A stretch of DNA of 64,000 nt from Hanleya hanleyi (lineage: Eukaryota > Mollusca > Polyplacophora > Lepidopleurida > Hanleyidae). The translations under genes were made by a program, and so were the position numbers. Location of the stretch: contig JAVTVY010057121.1 of assembly GCA_036873755.1 (NCBI GenBank), positions 62,001-126,000 of the forward strand, given 5' to 3'. Positions 23,055-34,377 of the stretch are shown here, piece after piece (the first letter of the stretch is position 1; each line of letters opens with the position of its first letter). The notes under the pieces were generated by a model, which was not told the origin of the DNA, ran no database searches, and was given only the letters and a program-made list of their open reading frames with translations.

Positions 23055-23397
23055 CACAGGTGTTTGGCAAATTAATTAGCTGGGGGTATCGTCAACAATA
23101 GAATGGACAAGGTGAATCACTCAAGTACGACCTCCTCTCGATCATCCGTATACATTTTCACACAAATTGGCCTACCTCTATATTTCACCTCCTATTTTAT
23201 TCCTTAGACTGAGGTGTATTGTGCATGCTATCAACCAAAGATTCTCGTTATCCGTCAAATATCGACCGTAAACCGTCCAAACATGCTGAATTTTAGCGTC
23301 CAGACAACTTCTGTTACAACTTCGGCCGAACTCGGCAATCTCCGTTGTATTGCGGTGCAGCACTCAATTTCTGGCTTGACGCTGATTGGCCAATAAA
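23055..23397 (+). repeat. Left terminal inverted repeat (343 bp)
   Basis: It aligns base for base with the reverse complement of 37756-38094. By eye I count about nine substitutions and one 4-nt indel, near 97% identity. Similarity stops just after TTGGCCAATAAA. That segment contains an inverted CCAAT box (ATTGG) close to the inner edge, so the repeat may act as a promoter facing inward on both sides (inference). Confidence 0.9.
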
Positions 23398-24883
23398 ACC
23401 ACTTCAACACGTGTTTTTCGCGGGAGATTCCATTTTTATCAAAGCAGAACAAGTAACATTTTGGGTGAAAACAACTGACATTCCTACTTTTTCCGATCGT
23501 CAGCTTGCCCAAATAATTTATTCTGACAAGTCCAGTTGACTTGATCCTTGATCTTCACACCGTCTACATTACCATAGCTTGGCGAAAAATGTGGGGTTCA
23601 TTTTGTTTAGACCTTCTTCTCGTTCTTATTCATTTTGATACAACATAAAGGCGTCAGTGCCTCAGAGTCTTCCAACATGCATCAACAACAAGTCTAAAAT
23701 TTAGAATGATTTCTGAAAAATAAAGGTAGGCAGACATAAACCTACATTCCTCATCCCCCCCCAACCCAACCATTATCCCTCTCCCTTCTCATCAATATGG
23801 CACTATTAATTGTCATTGTGACACTGGCTTGTTAAATCTAAATGTCTTAGTTGTATTGATGACACAACAATGGCAGTGACTCAACAATGAGTTCAAATTT
23901 GGGATGTTAAACATGAACTGAAGTCATAATGTCAATTGACAGGCTATGTTGTTGCATTTCTAGTCTCCATCTCCCCACCCCTACTGCCCATTGCTCACAC
24001 TTCATACATGTACTGGGCTTCCATAGTCCAAAGAGGTACATGTAGTTGCAGTTCAGCATTGAAAATCATAAATGGATTGCATAAAAAACTGGAAAATTTA
24101 CATTTGACCCAGGATTTATTGACCCATAAAGATGGGCAGTCGTGACATTTTAGGAGTGAGTGAATAGAACTTAACGTCGCTTTCAACAATATTTCAGCTA
24201 TATCACGACGAACCAACTAAGCACCACCCAGCTCAGTTGTGTTCCTGCTACTTATGACGTTTTAAGACACATTTTTACACTTATTTGAAAACAAACACCT
24301 CGTGAACCAGAATGAAATTTTACAACTTTTATATATATATATACCCAAATAATGCAATAACAAAAAATCACCGGTGTTTTTTTCAGATTTTTAAAATGTA
24401 TCATGGATTCAACATTAAATAGTGGAAATGTCACAATGGATCATATTTATGGACCAATTGCATAGGTTACAATTTTCTCAGGACTTCATGAAAATATAGT
24501 ATTTCTTCATTCTCATAATAAAATTTGAATTCAAAGATGAAAATGAGTTGTTGTATTTTAGATGCAACCTTTACCGGACTTGTTTAACACTCACCTGCAA
24601 CTACCAGAACTTCTTTATCACATACAAAGCACCCCTTGGTATATAGCCAGGATTTCACACATCTAATATTACCTATTTAAGGACTGGCTACAATTATTGC
24701 ATAATATACATTCAACAACTTCCAACACCAGATTCAGTCAAGTTAAAATCAACAGCTACATGCATCTGTCCTTGCTCATCATTAGCAACCATGGACAGAA
24801 AATTTTCTTAAGTTAAGTCTACCCATGTATATATTTCTGGCAGGCTCAAAACATGAATCGTGGCACGCAATTATTCAATTGTT
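23398..24883. other. Element interior between left repeat and helicase last exon
   Basis: I see no coding exon. It holds a SINE fragment (24150-24222), a TA microsatellite (24328-24342) and AT-rich sequence that would contain the 3' untranslated region of the minus-strand helicase gene. Confidence 0.4.
24150..24222 (+). repeat. SINE fragment (S2 family head)
   Basis: GAGTGAGTGAATAGAACTTAACGTCGCTTTCAACAATATTTCAGCTATATCACGACG-type sequence. The same head occurs at 25650, 26350 (reverse) and 40405. It resembles the abundant mollusc SINE that starts GAGTGAGTGAGT and includes an AATATT-CAGC-ATAT core. Confidence 0.55.
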
Positions 24884-25241
24884 TCACTCTTTGCAACAAT
24901 TACAAAACCACCGTCCATCTGGAAGATCCTCGAGCTCTACGCCAATACAACGAAAATGGTACCATATCTGACATTCGTCACAGCATACACAGTCAACATC
25001 ACAATCTTTTTCACATATCCCACATATTCTTTTTTCTGTTTCTTCTTTCCTTTGCCTTTTCCCTTAGCTTTTCTTTTTGGGACCCCCTTCTCCACTTTAC
25101 CTGGCTTCCCTCCTTCCTTGTCACCTTTTTTGTGCCCCACTTGTCGATCCTCTTGTACATCTAAAGTCTCATCACATGGACTACTGGCTGTTCCTTTTTT
25201 CTCTCCTAACCGATGACCAATATCGCTACCACTCGCTTTTG
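24884..25241 (-). pseudogene. Helicase gene last exon: lysine-rich linker and C-terminal PHD finger
   Basis: On the minus strand an acceptor (AACTGCCAG) at 25242 gives phase-1 joining that matches the donor at 26506, so the reading frame would continue from the large helicase exon. The exon encodes a Lys/Gly-rich linker (about 70 residues) and then a PHD-type zinc finger: CGIC, CVCCDEC, YHFRC, and W-F-C-N-C-C, i.e. the C4-H-C3 ligand order of the family, followed at once by TGA at 24884. The finger lies one base out of frame with the linker because of the A-run at 25030-25035, consistent with a 1-nt loss in this copy. PHD fingers usually bind histone H3 tails, so a chromatin-targeting role is plausible but inferred. 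Confidence 0.7.
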
Positions 25242-25639
25242 CTGGCAGTTCACCATCCCTGGTATCAAAACAATGGGATACAATGTACAGTATTAGATAC
25301 AAGAAAAATGTGAAAATGCAAGGAGCCCAGTCTGAATGGTGAGTGACCAGTCGAGGGTGTAGGTATGAAACAAAAATATACATGTAGGCCTATACATGTA
25401 TCAGTTTATGTGTTTTAAATATAACATCAATCTGATTAATGACAGATTTAGTACTGCTGACTACATGTAGATCTGGTTTTAAAGGTTCTACCAAATGGTC
25501 CCCAAAGCCCATACTTTTTTGACACTAAATTGTTGTAAGAGGTTATATTTGACATTTAGTAGCCGTTTACCGTTTCTGCAAATGGTCGAACTTTAATAAA
25601 ACCAAACTTGCAACTCTCCATTACCAAGCCTGTTTGAAA

Positions 25640-25850
25640 ACGACGAGGGAGTGAGTGGGTGAATATGATTTAACGTCGCTTTCAACTTTTTTCCAGTCAT
25701 ATCAAGACGTTGGGTCCTATTCCTTTTCACACCCGGGAACCACACGGGTGGAGACCTATTCCTTTTCACACCCGGGAACCCCACGGGTGCCTCAGTCACC
25801 TCTTACTACAAGCTGTCTGAGGAGCTGAGGCCTATTCTTTTGAAAACGAC
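25640..25850 (+). repeat. SINE of S2 family inside the MITE
   Basis: It begins GAGTGAGTGGGTGAATATGA and contains the TTTAACGTCGCTTTCAAC and CAGTCATATCAAGACG core. Two direct copies of a CCTATTCCTTTTCACACCCG-containing unit (about 40 bp) follow, at 25715-25750 and 25757-25795. Its partner in inverse orientation is at 26205-26425. Confidence 0.6.
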
Positions 25851-25887
25851 GAAGGATATGACCTGCTAATATATGACGTCTGAGTCT

Positions 25888-25968
25888 GATTACGATCATT
25901 GGTAGCGAGCAATCGTAGCAAATGTTCTAGTAGACATTTCCATTGTAACGTGATCGTAATCAGACTCT
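25888..25968. repeat. Hairpin with 19-bp arms
   Basis: CTGAGTCTGATTACGATCA and its reverse complement TGATCGTAATCAGACTC(T)GA are separated by about 45 nt. Probably structural remnants of the MITE core. Confidence 0.6.
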
Positions 25969-26204
25969 GATGTCACGGGTTAGAGGTTACGGCTGCAATA
26001 GATTTTTCACCACATCTGTATTAGTGTGTTAAAAAAATGCAATTTCATGTAATTTTTCGTAGAAAAAAATCTCAACTTGTTATTTACACAGCCTCTCTAT
26101 GTTTTAATGCAAAGAGTGCAGGGGGTATTTGGTAGAACCTTTAATCCGATTATTAACCAGAGTTGTCAAACAAACGCCATGAATTGACTTGGGAGTGTGT
26201 CATT

Positions 26205-26425
26205 GTGCACACTACAGGTCTTGTTATAGGCCTCAGTTCCTCAGAGAGCTTGTCATAAGAGGTGAGTAACTGGGGCACATGTGGGGTTCCAGGCTGTTAA
26301 AGGAATTAGGACCCTACCTGTGTGGTTTCCGGGTGTGAAAAGGAATAGAACCAAGCATCGTGATATTACTGAAATATTGTTGAAAGTGACATTAAATCAT
26401 ATTCACTCACTCACTCTTGTCATAT
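26205..26425 (-). repeat. SINE of S2 family (reverse)
   Basis: The inverse of the 25640-25850 unit: CTCACTCACTC at the far end, TCATGATATTAC and CACTTTCAACAATATTTCAG-type core in reverse, and the CCGGGTGTGAAAAGGAATAG block. It lies just outside the TTAA MITE. Confidence 0.55.
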
Positions 26426-26505
26426 AAAGAAGAGTTATCTCCCCTAATATCAATCTCTCTGGACAAAATAGACCTCTATTTATTTATTGTTGAGATTCTA
26501 TTTAC

Positions 26506-28445
26506 CGTCAAGGGCACCTTGCAATGGCATGTTGTCTTTCTTCAGGATGACTGCCACCAGATCTTCGGATAGAACACTTTTCTTCAGCCTGGCATTGTAA
26601 GGCAGATCATCGGCAGAGAACAAGGCTTTCAGACCATCCTTGGTGAACGTTTCTTCTAGAAAGCTTTTGTCGGACTCTATTTCTGCCTGCAGTCTTCGAT
26701 GAGAAGCTATTCTTCCTGGTGTCTTGTCACTTAATACATTTTTCATCCCCCACTTGCCAGTAGATCCCTTACCACCTATTCGAATTTCCTTGCGGTGTGC
26801 CTCCTTTTTCTTTATTTTTAGGTTCTGCATGAACTCCTTTCGGAACTGACCAGATAACATGTTCAAGTACCTCCCTATGGCTTCATCATACAGTGTTTGC
26901 ACGATGTCCAAATGGCCAATGACTGCCTCTGGATCATCTTCGGCGTTGTGCAGATCTGGACTGTCGAACAGATCACACCATTGTTGAAATAATGTACACT
27001 TCTTCAGAAGAACATCTGAAATATGAACATAAAATTCACTACCATACAAGTTTATGTTGGCCATGGTTTCCAGTGAACGGATGCATAGGTCCAACTCATG
27101 GAAAAAATGAAATGTGGGGTCAGTAATGTTCAAAAGACTATTGTTCAGATTTTGTTTCCGTCTTGTCTCTTCTAATGTGTCCTTCTCTGTAGAGTTTTGA
27201 AGTAAGTCATACTCTGTAGTTTCGAGATGTTCCAAATATCTTATTTGCCGGTCAATTCTGTTAACAAGGTCTCTCTTTTCTGCCTTATATAGATTTCTCC
27301 TCACTTGCTCTTTCCGCTTGTGTTTTAATTTTGCCACCACCCAGCCACCAATGTAACGCTGCTTCCCCATCCCAGCATCTGACTCCACAAACTGTTTCTC
27401 TCTTTCAGTATCTCTACTGGTTCCAGCTTGTATCACCTCTGTAACATTTCGAACAATCTGTCCACGAATATGCTGGACCAGTCGAAAAGCTATGTTACAC
27501 TGACTAGGTGTTGGACTTTGTGTCCCAAACAAGGCTTTAACACGGTTAATATGTTCATTACTGGACATTAGCAATGACACTCGTTTGTAGAAACTAGTAG
27601 CATGTTTTGTGAGGAAAGTTTGAGTTTCACTTTTCTTATTCTCTCCCATCTCAGCTTTCATTGCTTTCTCGATTTCTGAGGAAACCTTCCTGGTGAAAGC
27701 TTGAGTTTTTTCCTGTTGCCCCAACAAAAAGTTGACCGCTTCATTTGACCTTTTCTGTTCTTCGGTTTCTCCCACACTGTATTGGAAACTGACCAAAGTG
27801 TCTCGCAGATTATCGAGGACAGCCAAGCCAGTAGCAGACTCCCAGTCATCCTCATCACCAGTTGGTTCATCGTTTACCACCTCTGCGTCTGCTTCGGTTA
27901 TGATATTGGACTTGCAGCATTTCAATCGTAGTCTGCCTCGATGTCTTCGGCATGGTCATAAAAAGAATTGACCTCTGGGAGATGCGGTCAGAGAATCTTG
28001 GTGTGGAAATTGATGACACGGAGGCCATCTATACTGGCAGCTCTGCCAATGGCTACCCCAAGCTGTCCAACTTGAGTCATGTTTCGGCAGTCTACTTCCA
28101 CACTTGTCAAAGTCATTCCCTGGGACTTGTGAACTGTTAACCCAAAGGCAAGTTTCAATGGTATTTGCAACCGACAAGCAATGTTCTTCCTCTGTGATGG
28201 GCTGTACACCGAAAACATGTATCTGTCCAGCTTCTGCTTCATCTGTAAACATTTAAAATACACAGTCACAGAATGGTCATCCATCTCTTCCATTGTTCCC
28301 ACTGATCCATTTACCAGCTGATCTGTCAAATTGACCAAAAGCAAAACTGGACAGCCAACCTTAACGTTCAGAATTTCAGGTGCTGGGGAACGCGAGAGGC
28401 TGGATATACAGCCTGTGTACTCTGCTCTGTAAGCCTTCGCCTCTC
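26506..28445 (-). pseudogene. PIF1-like helicase exon 4: motifs V/VI and large unique C-terminal region
   Basis: The acceptor (TTAATTGCAG) at 28446 joins in phase 1 to exon 3 (ends 35743). The first 150 codons carry typical PIF1 C-terminal features: VGCPVLLLVNL, NGSVGTM, then LTVHKSQGMTL and the G-V-A-x-x-R-A motif VI area, ending in a family-typical V-N-F tail. A TGA at 27990-27988 interrupts the frame, but the same frame continues to 27926 and, after a 1-nt shift at about 27925, runs 475 codons to the donor at 26506. That part has acidic then coiled-coil-like basic stretches and a YIGGWVVAKL motif; I do not recognise a domain. It is therefore one long protein rather than two genes (inference from frame continuity). 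Confidence 0.75.
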
Positions 28446-28823
28446 CTGCAATTAAAAAGTACATAAATTTTGTGTAACATATGAACAGTCAGATTGTGAT
28501 TTGTCTACAGAACTGTCCTAATATCAGATTTGATATAAGCAATCCTGCATGAGAAAGACATGAAGAACGACATTATGTAACAAGAATATAATTTTTGAAA
28601 CAACATATTTCGTGTTTACTTATCTAATGTTTTCTATGCTAGGTCTAATTTTGAGGGGGTAATGAAAAAATATGCTCCCAAAAACATATATGTACGTTTA
28701 GGGTATAGGGAGGAGTGAGAAGGACTGAACAGAATGAGTAGTGAAAGAAAGTTAAAACTGGTTCAGGGATCAGGGTGAAGATAATTCAACCAATCAGAAT
28801 AAGTTATACAATCACCCTATTTT

Positions 28824-28945
28824 ATCATGTGACTATCATTTGTAAATAATTGCCATTCATGTTTGATCACATGACTATATGTAAAGAATGTTTGATCACA
28901 TGACACTAAGGTTTATAAAAAATCCCCATCAAACCCAGTAATAGC
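28824..28945 (+). promoter_or_regulatory. Candidate promoter of the transposase gene
   Basis: There are three E-box-type TCACATGAC/TCATGTGAC motifs at 28824-28832, 28866-28874 and 28896-28904 (the last two as direct repeats of a TGTTTGATCACATGAC unit 30 bp apart). A TATAAAA follows at 28914-28920, then about 30 bp later an initiator-like CATACATTC near 28945. An ATG at 29032 opens a short hydrophobic frame (MDIIISMLLISGL...) that ends at a GTAAGA donor (about 29089), a possible first exon. The link to the transposase exon at 32027 is inferred, and the phases do not match directly, so an intermediate exon would be needed. Confidence 0.35.
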
Positions 28946-29285
28946 ATACATTCTCGCAGACATTTTGATGATGAAACAACTCGAACAAGAATATCCCAGC
29001 CATCACAGTGGACTGCAATCTCCTTAACATAATGGACATTATAATTTCCATGTTATTGATTTCTGGATTGTCTCCCCTTTTCTCTATGGTAAGACTTCTA
29101 TGCATGCAGGGAAATATGAAATGGTTTTCTTTTGACTATTGAACTTTTCACTGCTTAGTTAATAAATATAAGCTTACTGCACGAGTAAAAATAATGATGG
29201 GTATAGTGTTGAATATCAATTTCACCAAGTTTTCAGTTATACCTTGATGGTGCCACATTAACAGAGTGGTCTCACTGAAGTACCA

Positions 29286-29485
29286 ATATCATGCCATAGG
29301 GAGACATGATACACAACACCCAGTCACATTATCCTGACACCAGGCCAATCAGTCCTTGAACTATCCTCTTAATGTTGAGCACCGAGTGAGGAAGCAACAT
29401 ACCATTTATAAGTCTTTGATATTACTCAGTGCAGGATTGAACCCAGGACCTCCCACTTGCAAGGTGGACGTTCTATCACCGAACA
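29286..29485 (-). repeat. tRNA-derived SINE (S1 family)
   Basis: On the minus strand the head reads as a tRNA-like segment with CCTTGCAAGTGGGAGG and the B-box-like GGGTTCAATCC, followed by a body that matches 8878-9076. It lies in the upstream part of the transposase transcription unit. Confidence 0.6.
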
Positions 29486-29981
29486 AAAAAAATTGCCAAC
29501 AATTCTTTACAGATAGTCACATGATCAAACAAGGTCATTTTTGCAAAAATTATAGCCATGTGATGAAACAGGCTGGTTGTATAACTGATTCTGATTGATT
29601 GAATTATGTGACCCTGATCCCCGAAATTAGTTCTACTGGTTTTACCTCTCTCCTCCTATCCTATACCCTATAACAAAACCAATTTCTTTGGAATCCTATA
29701 TTTCCTATTTTTTGGGGGATCTTATTTCTTTCTACTACAAGGTTTATATGATCAGTGATTATGGCATTGCTTAAAGGGGAATGTTATCACAATTTTTGAA
29801 AGGCTAATACCGATAAAAAACAGTTCCCTGTGGCCTGCTTTATATTTTAGAATTTTTCTCAAAATTTTAGCGCTGATGCAATATCCTGAAATACAGCTCC
29901 AAAGTGCCTGATTCTTACCCCCAGTAAATCCGCCCGGCGATTACCCTGTGACGTCACACAGTGAAGCGGCCAGAGTCAAAC

Positions 29982-30180
29982 ATGGCGGATAACACAGACA
30001 GCGGTACAACTACAAGCTCTGACTCAGATTCCGATTTCAGCGTTAACCACTTTGGGGACTGTGACTTTGGAGATTATACAGGTCTTGAAACTGAATAGAG
30101 TGTAGAGGCAGGAAGCGATCATGAAACTGAAGGAGGAGGAGAAGCTATAGATTTGAGCCATATACAAGCGAATCTGTGGT
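29982..30180 (+). pseudogene. Decayed acidic first exon in the nested element
   Basis: It starts at an ATG (MADNTDSG...), is rich in Ser, Asp and Glu, and is interrupted by one TAG after about 39 codons. The same frame then stays acidic (E-T-E-G-G-G-E). Similar acidic N-termini head accessory proteins of some mollusc DNA transposons, but I cannot identify the family. Confidence 0.35.
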
Positions 30181-31429
30181 CAAAATGGGTCGTCCTGATG
30201 TCAGGCCTGTTTCAAGCCTGTGGCAGACGGATTGGCAGGCCGTGTCAGGCTGGCTTAAATACACTGATTACATGCTTTATACACGAAATAACAACTATCT
30301 ATGGATCTTACAATAATAATTATACATTTCTGCTTTTATCTGGCAATTTTTAGGCATACATCAGTTATTATAATGCACAGGATAGTAAGTTTACTTTCCC
30401 ATGCTAAAAACCTTGCAACAATAAATAGCAAAAAGGAAACTAGGCCGGCTTATTGATTGTATGATTAATGCATAATAATTATTGTGGATGTCACTATAAT
30501 ATATATTTATTCATTTAAAATCTACTGATAATTTGCTATTGTAAGAGCATTTACGCCTTTATTTTTATATGTGTGTGTTTATTGACATATTGTATGGTTC
30601 ATTATTGTTCATTTCTTACGGGACGGACCGATTGTTATACCGTAGCAGGCCGGCTTATTTACATTGCTTACGTGCTTAATTTTATTGTGTTTGTCAATTA
30701 TTGTTAGCGATTTGATGTTAAAACAGGAGCTAATCCATACCTGTGGATAAGTCCTCTCAAATGAAAACAAAGTTTCAATTCCAAAGGAAGCTATTTGATG
30801 TTAAAACAATAACTCACTAACCTGTGGAGAAGCCCAGTTTATTTCTTTTGGACACCCTATTTCTGAACGCGCGACGTTAAACCTTAATTCTTTCGCTCTC
30901 CCTTTTGGACACACTCCCATAAAAAAGTGTTTGCTTCACACCTTTCGGTTAGTTTCAGTTACTCTTCCAGGTGATCAATTTCAATTTATTGTATCAAAAG
31001 AACATACACTGTATGTGCTCACATGGAGATACAAAAGGACACCAAATAATCAGGACAAGCTGGTGCCAGAAGTGAATTTCCGATATACTGGAATAAGTTA
31101 ATTAAAAGGCCTTGGGTCTTAAGTACATTGATTATTACAGTTCAGTTAATAGCTGTAAGATATTATGTAGGATTCAGGATTGGCTGGTCGATCACCCCGT
31201 GGGACTGATCCAAAATTTCAAGAGTAGAAGAATAAATATATGGTCCACTTCGGTAGAGGGGACGATGGAAGCGGTGTGGGCCAAAACATCCAAGGGGATT
31301 TACAGTGCTTGTCTGCGGGAACGGGTTGTGGCTTGCCGAGTCCACGAGGTCGGTCGTCTCTGTACAACTCACGCATTCCGGCAGACTGAGGGGTTGTCTG
31401 TTTTCTCTTTCTGATAAAGATTTATTTGT

Positions 31430-31674
31430 CTTGATCTTGGGAATAGCATCTTATTTCAGTTTAGGGGGATATCTACACATTCTTGCCATCTCTGTTGTTG
31501 CATAGATGTCGTCAGTGAAGTGAGCGGAACAAATGCAAGACCATTTCGTCGGCTTTTCCCACGTGTTTTGCACAAATTTCGTCGAATTTCTCTCCGATTT
31601 TTCGTCATGGGTGCAACTTGAATCCATCTCCATTCGTGTTGCTACACCCTCCAACAACACACCTACGAGGTATG
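31430..31674 (-). pseudogene. Decayed THAP zinc-finger exon
   Basis: On the minus strand one frame gives R-R-C-V-V-G-G-C-S-N-T-N then F-K-L-H-P. After a frame change (about 31610) the next gives KFVQNTWEKPTKWSCICSAH followed by F-T-D-D. This is the THAP C2CH ligand order (C-x4-C ... C-x2-H) with the conserved W, P and F positions. A stop codon replaces the position before D-A-I-P-K-I, the degenerate AVPTIF-like end box. It is non-functional. It is antisense to the P-type transposase and lies inside the nested element, so it is not the DNA-binding domain of that transposase. Confidence 0.65.
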
Positions 31675-32026
31675 ATGCCTCCAAAGTACGAGAATACAGT
31701 CGAAAAATCGAAAAATATTGGAGCAGATTCGACTTGTTTACGTATGCTAATGCTAATGCTATGGCTGGTTCACTCTGTGACGTCATGTGTCAAAGGTCAC
31801 CACTTTGACAGGCTCGCGGTAGGAACGCGTTTAAATCGCCAAATTTACCGTTTTAAAGTTCGGAGATCGGGGGGAAAACTATATAGTCGATTTCTTACAG
31901 TATCAAGGTATATATTAACGTTTACATAGGTCCGGTGATAACATTCCCCTTTAACAATTTGGGCACAATTGTTATTCATTTAATCATGAGGTGCACAGTA
32001 CTATTTTTCCTCTGTTCTAATTGCAG

Positions 32027-34377
32027 GCTTGCAACAAATGTCCAACCAGATGCAAGTAGCACTATTACAGTTGATAAATTATGGAATACATTTGTGGCTG
32101 ACAGAAGTTGTCTTGATACTATCACTAACAGACTTAATCCATCCTTGGAAATGACTAAAATAACATTTGGTAAGATGGTGGGAAAATTCTTCCAATGTTC
32201 TCTGTCCCTTGCAAGAGATTATGGCTCCAAACCTCCAATGCGATGCTACAGAGGTCTAGCATGGAGATATTCAGGTCAGGCCACATCTCCTGAAGTTAGC
32301 TTGGAAATGATCCTGCCACATCTTTCAAGGCAAGTGATGTGTTTTCCCCAGGCATCAGAAAACTCTGTAAAACTGGGCATTCCATCAGACATAATTGTGA
32401 ATGGTAATGTGGTTCTAAAGGAAGTGTATGTTACAGACCATATTGTCAAACTCGTTGTTGGGCAAAAGGAAATTGACTTGAAACAGCTCCAAATAGCCCC
32501 ATATGTGCAATACACACCCGAAAGTATGAAACGGCTACTTTACATTGTGTCTCGTCTGAAACTCTGTACTGGTGTACCATCCAAAGTTACAAGAGAAGAC
32601 ATTCCTACTCCTGCTGGATATGCTGCAGAGTTTGTTAGCATTCAAGGAGATGAAAATTCAGGAACCAAAACCTTTCGATCACCTAGATGTGAGAGGATCT
32701 TGACCTGGTACAATACCTGTCTCACGAAAGCATGCAGACCCTGTCAAAAAGATGCTCACTTCCTTGCTAAGAAGTTTGAAGAAGACACAGAAGAAGTTGA
32801 ACTGACCACTACTGATGAACAGGATATAGGGGCGATACTGAATACAGTTTACAAATCAGCTACACCAGAAATGAAGGAACTTCTACAGCAGCAGTACCAA
32901 GCCTTAAACTGTAAATCAAAACATGGCATTCGATGGAACCAATCAGTGATACGCCTGTGTTTGAACCTCTGGATAAGGAATCGCAGATCTTACCTGGACC
33001 TCCGCGACAGTAATATGCTGTTACTACCTTCAGGAGCCCGACTGAGGAGATACAAAAATGTAATACCCCAGAAGTCTGATATAACCCAAGAAATGTGTAG
33101 ATGGATGCACAATGCTGCAAGTCCCAATTGCAGGCAGAAGTGGAGGTCTTCTTCATGATGAAATGAAAATTCAGACAGATATCGTGATTCGTCGGGAAGG
33201 TGGGAAAACCAAACTTGTTGGCTTTATGGACACTGGAGAAGAATCTACCAACATCAAGATCCTGAAAGAAGGCAAGGTACAACAAGATTTAGCCACAGAA
33301 GCCCTGCAAATAATATTTCTGTGATATACTGGATTCCGATGGCCAGCTGCCCATTTTCCAACCGGGGGTGTCAAGGCCACGGAATTGCATGTGATTGTGT
33401 GGGATTGTGTATCTCGTCTACAAGACTGGGGATTCACTGTTGACTATGCTGCCCAAGACGGTGGGGAGTAAAACCGTGAGTTCATGAAAATGCACTTTCC
33501 AAAGGATCCAGCAATAGACAAGTACCTTACAGCAAATCTTGTCAATCCAATGCGGAAGATGGCATTCTCTCAAGACCCTTCTCATAACATAAAGAAGTTG
33601 CGCAACAGTGTTCTGTCAAGTGGAAACATACCTGGAAAGTCCTCCAGAAAGCTCTGTTATGGTGATAAATTCATCGTATGGCAGCACTGGATTGACGCTG
33701 TAAACTGGGACAGAAATACACATTCTCGCCTCATCCACCACAAAGTGACAGACACACATTTACATCCTCACAAATCGGACAAGATGAGAAATCACCTGGC
33801 AGAAGAAATGCTCAACAGTGAGATGCTGCATCTAATGCAGGAATTTCAACGGTCTCGAGTCAGCAGAACTGAACTGGAGGGAACAATAGCTTTTCTCGAA
33901 CAGACATCTGTTCTGTGTGCCATCTTCAGAGACAAAAGGGCTGTTTCCAGTATGGAGGATGAAAGGCTCGAAAAGCTCAAAGGTGTTCTTAAATGGTTCA
34001 AAGACTGGGAAACAAGCATCAAAAAAGACCATGAAACCCCAAATAAGATGCTGCCAAGCTGGGAATGCCTGCAAGACTTGCAGTCCATGATCCATTCCTT
34101 TATAGAGGTATGCAGAATGCACATCTCTGATTTCCCAGGATGGGGGGTGGTGCCATCTCGGTTCAATACAGATCCAGTCGAGAACCACTTTTGCCAAGAG
34201 CGAGGCTTGTTTAATGGTAATACAACAAACCCAACCTATTCAATGTTCAGCACAACTGTGAACAGCATCATTCTTGGCCAGACGATGAAATCCAGAGGAA
34301 GAAAATCAAATGCTGGCATTCCATCTGCCAAGCCCTATCAGTTCTATGCCCCAAATAAGAAACTGCGGCAAAACTGA
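32027..34377 (+). pseudogene. P-element/THAP9-type transposase, broken
   Basis: An acceptor (CTGTTCTAATTGCAG) opens the exon at 32027. About 360 codons run in one frame (helical region, then R-W-N-Q-S-V-I-R-L and LLLPSGARLRRY, the segment that precedes the catalytic core in P-type transposases). At about 33120 a 1-nt shift moves to the frame carrying LLHDEMKIQTD (candidate first catalytic Asp) and R-W-P-A-A-H-F-P-T. TGA at 33322-33324 and TAA at about 33469-33471 break this frame. It then continues with NPMRKMAFSQDPSHNIKKLR and finally D-P-V-E-N-H-F-C-Q-E-R-G with N-P-T, the C-terminal P-transposase signature, to the stop at 34377. The family assignment rests on motif order. No THAP domain is visible on this strand. 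Confidence 0.75.

Larger units (their letters stand above)
25483..26140. mobile_element. TTAA-flanked MITE (658 bp), nested in helicase intron
   Basis: The termini AGGTTCTACCAAAT and ATTTGGTAGAACCT are perfect inverted repeats, bordered by TTAA at 25479-25482 and 26141-26144. Ends beginning AGG with a TTAA duplication fit Kolobok-type non-autonomous elements. It lies in the intron between the large helicase exon and the PHD exon and itself contains a SINE (25640-25850) and a hairpin (25888-25968). Confidence 0.65.
29775..31950. mobile_element. Nested TTAA element, Kolobok-like, 2176 bp
   Basis: The termini AGGGGAATGTTATCAC are perfect inverted repeats (16 bp), with TTAA on both sides (29771-29774 and 31951-31954). 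TTAA duplications, AGGG-type ends and a THAP domain are features of the Kolobok superfamily. The element holds a decayed THAP exon on the minus strand (31430-31674) and an acidic first-exon-like frame on the plus strand (29982-30180), so it is a relic of a two-gene element. It sits in an intron just upstream of the P-type transposase exon. Confidence 0.7.

Noticed and set aside
24853..25216. Plus-strand frames of 103-118 codons
   Set aside because: They are the antisense of the lysine-rich linker and PHD exon and have a biased Phe/Leu/Ser/Pro composition typical of such shadows.
31451..31786. THAP exon as the DNA-binding domain of the P-type transposase
   Set aside because: It is on the opposite strand, lies inside the inverted ends of the nested TTAA element, and is broken by a frameshift and a stop.
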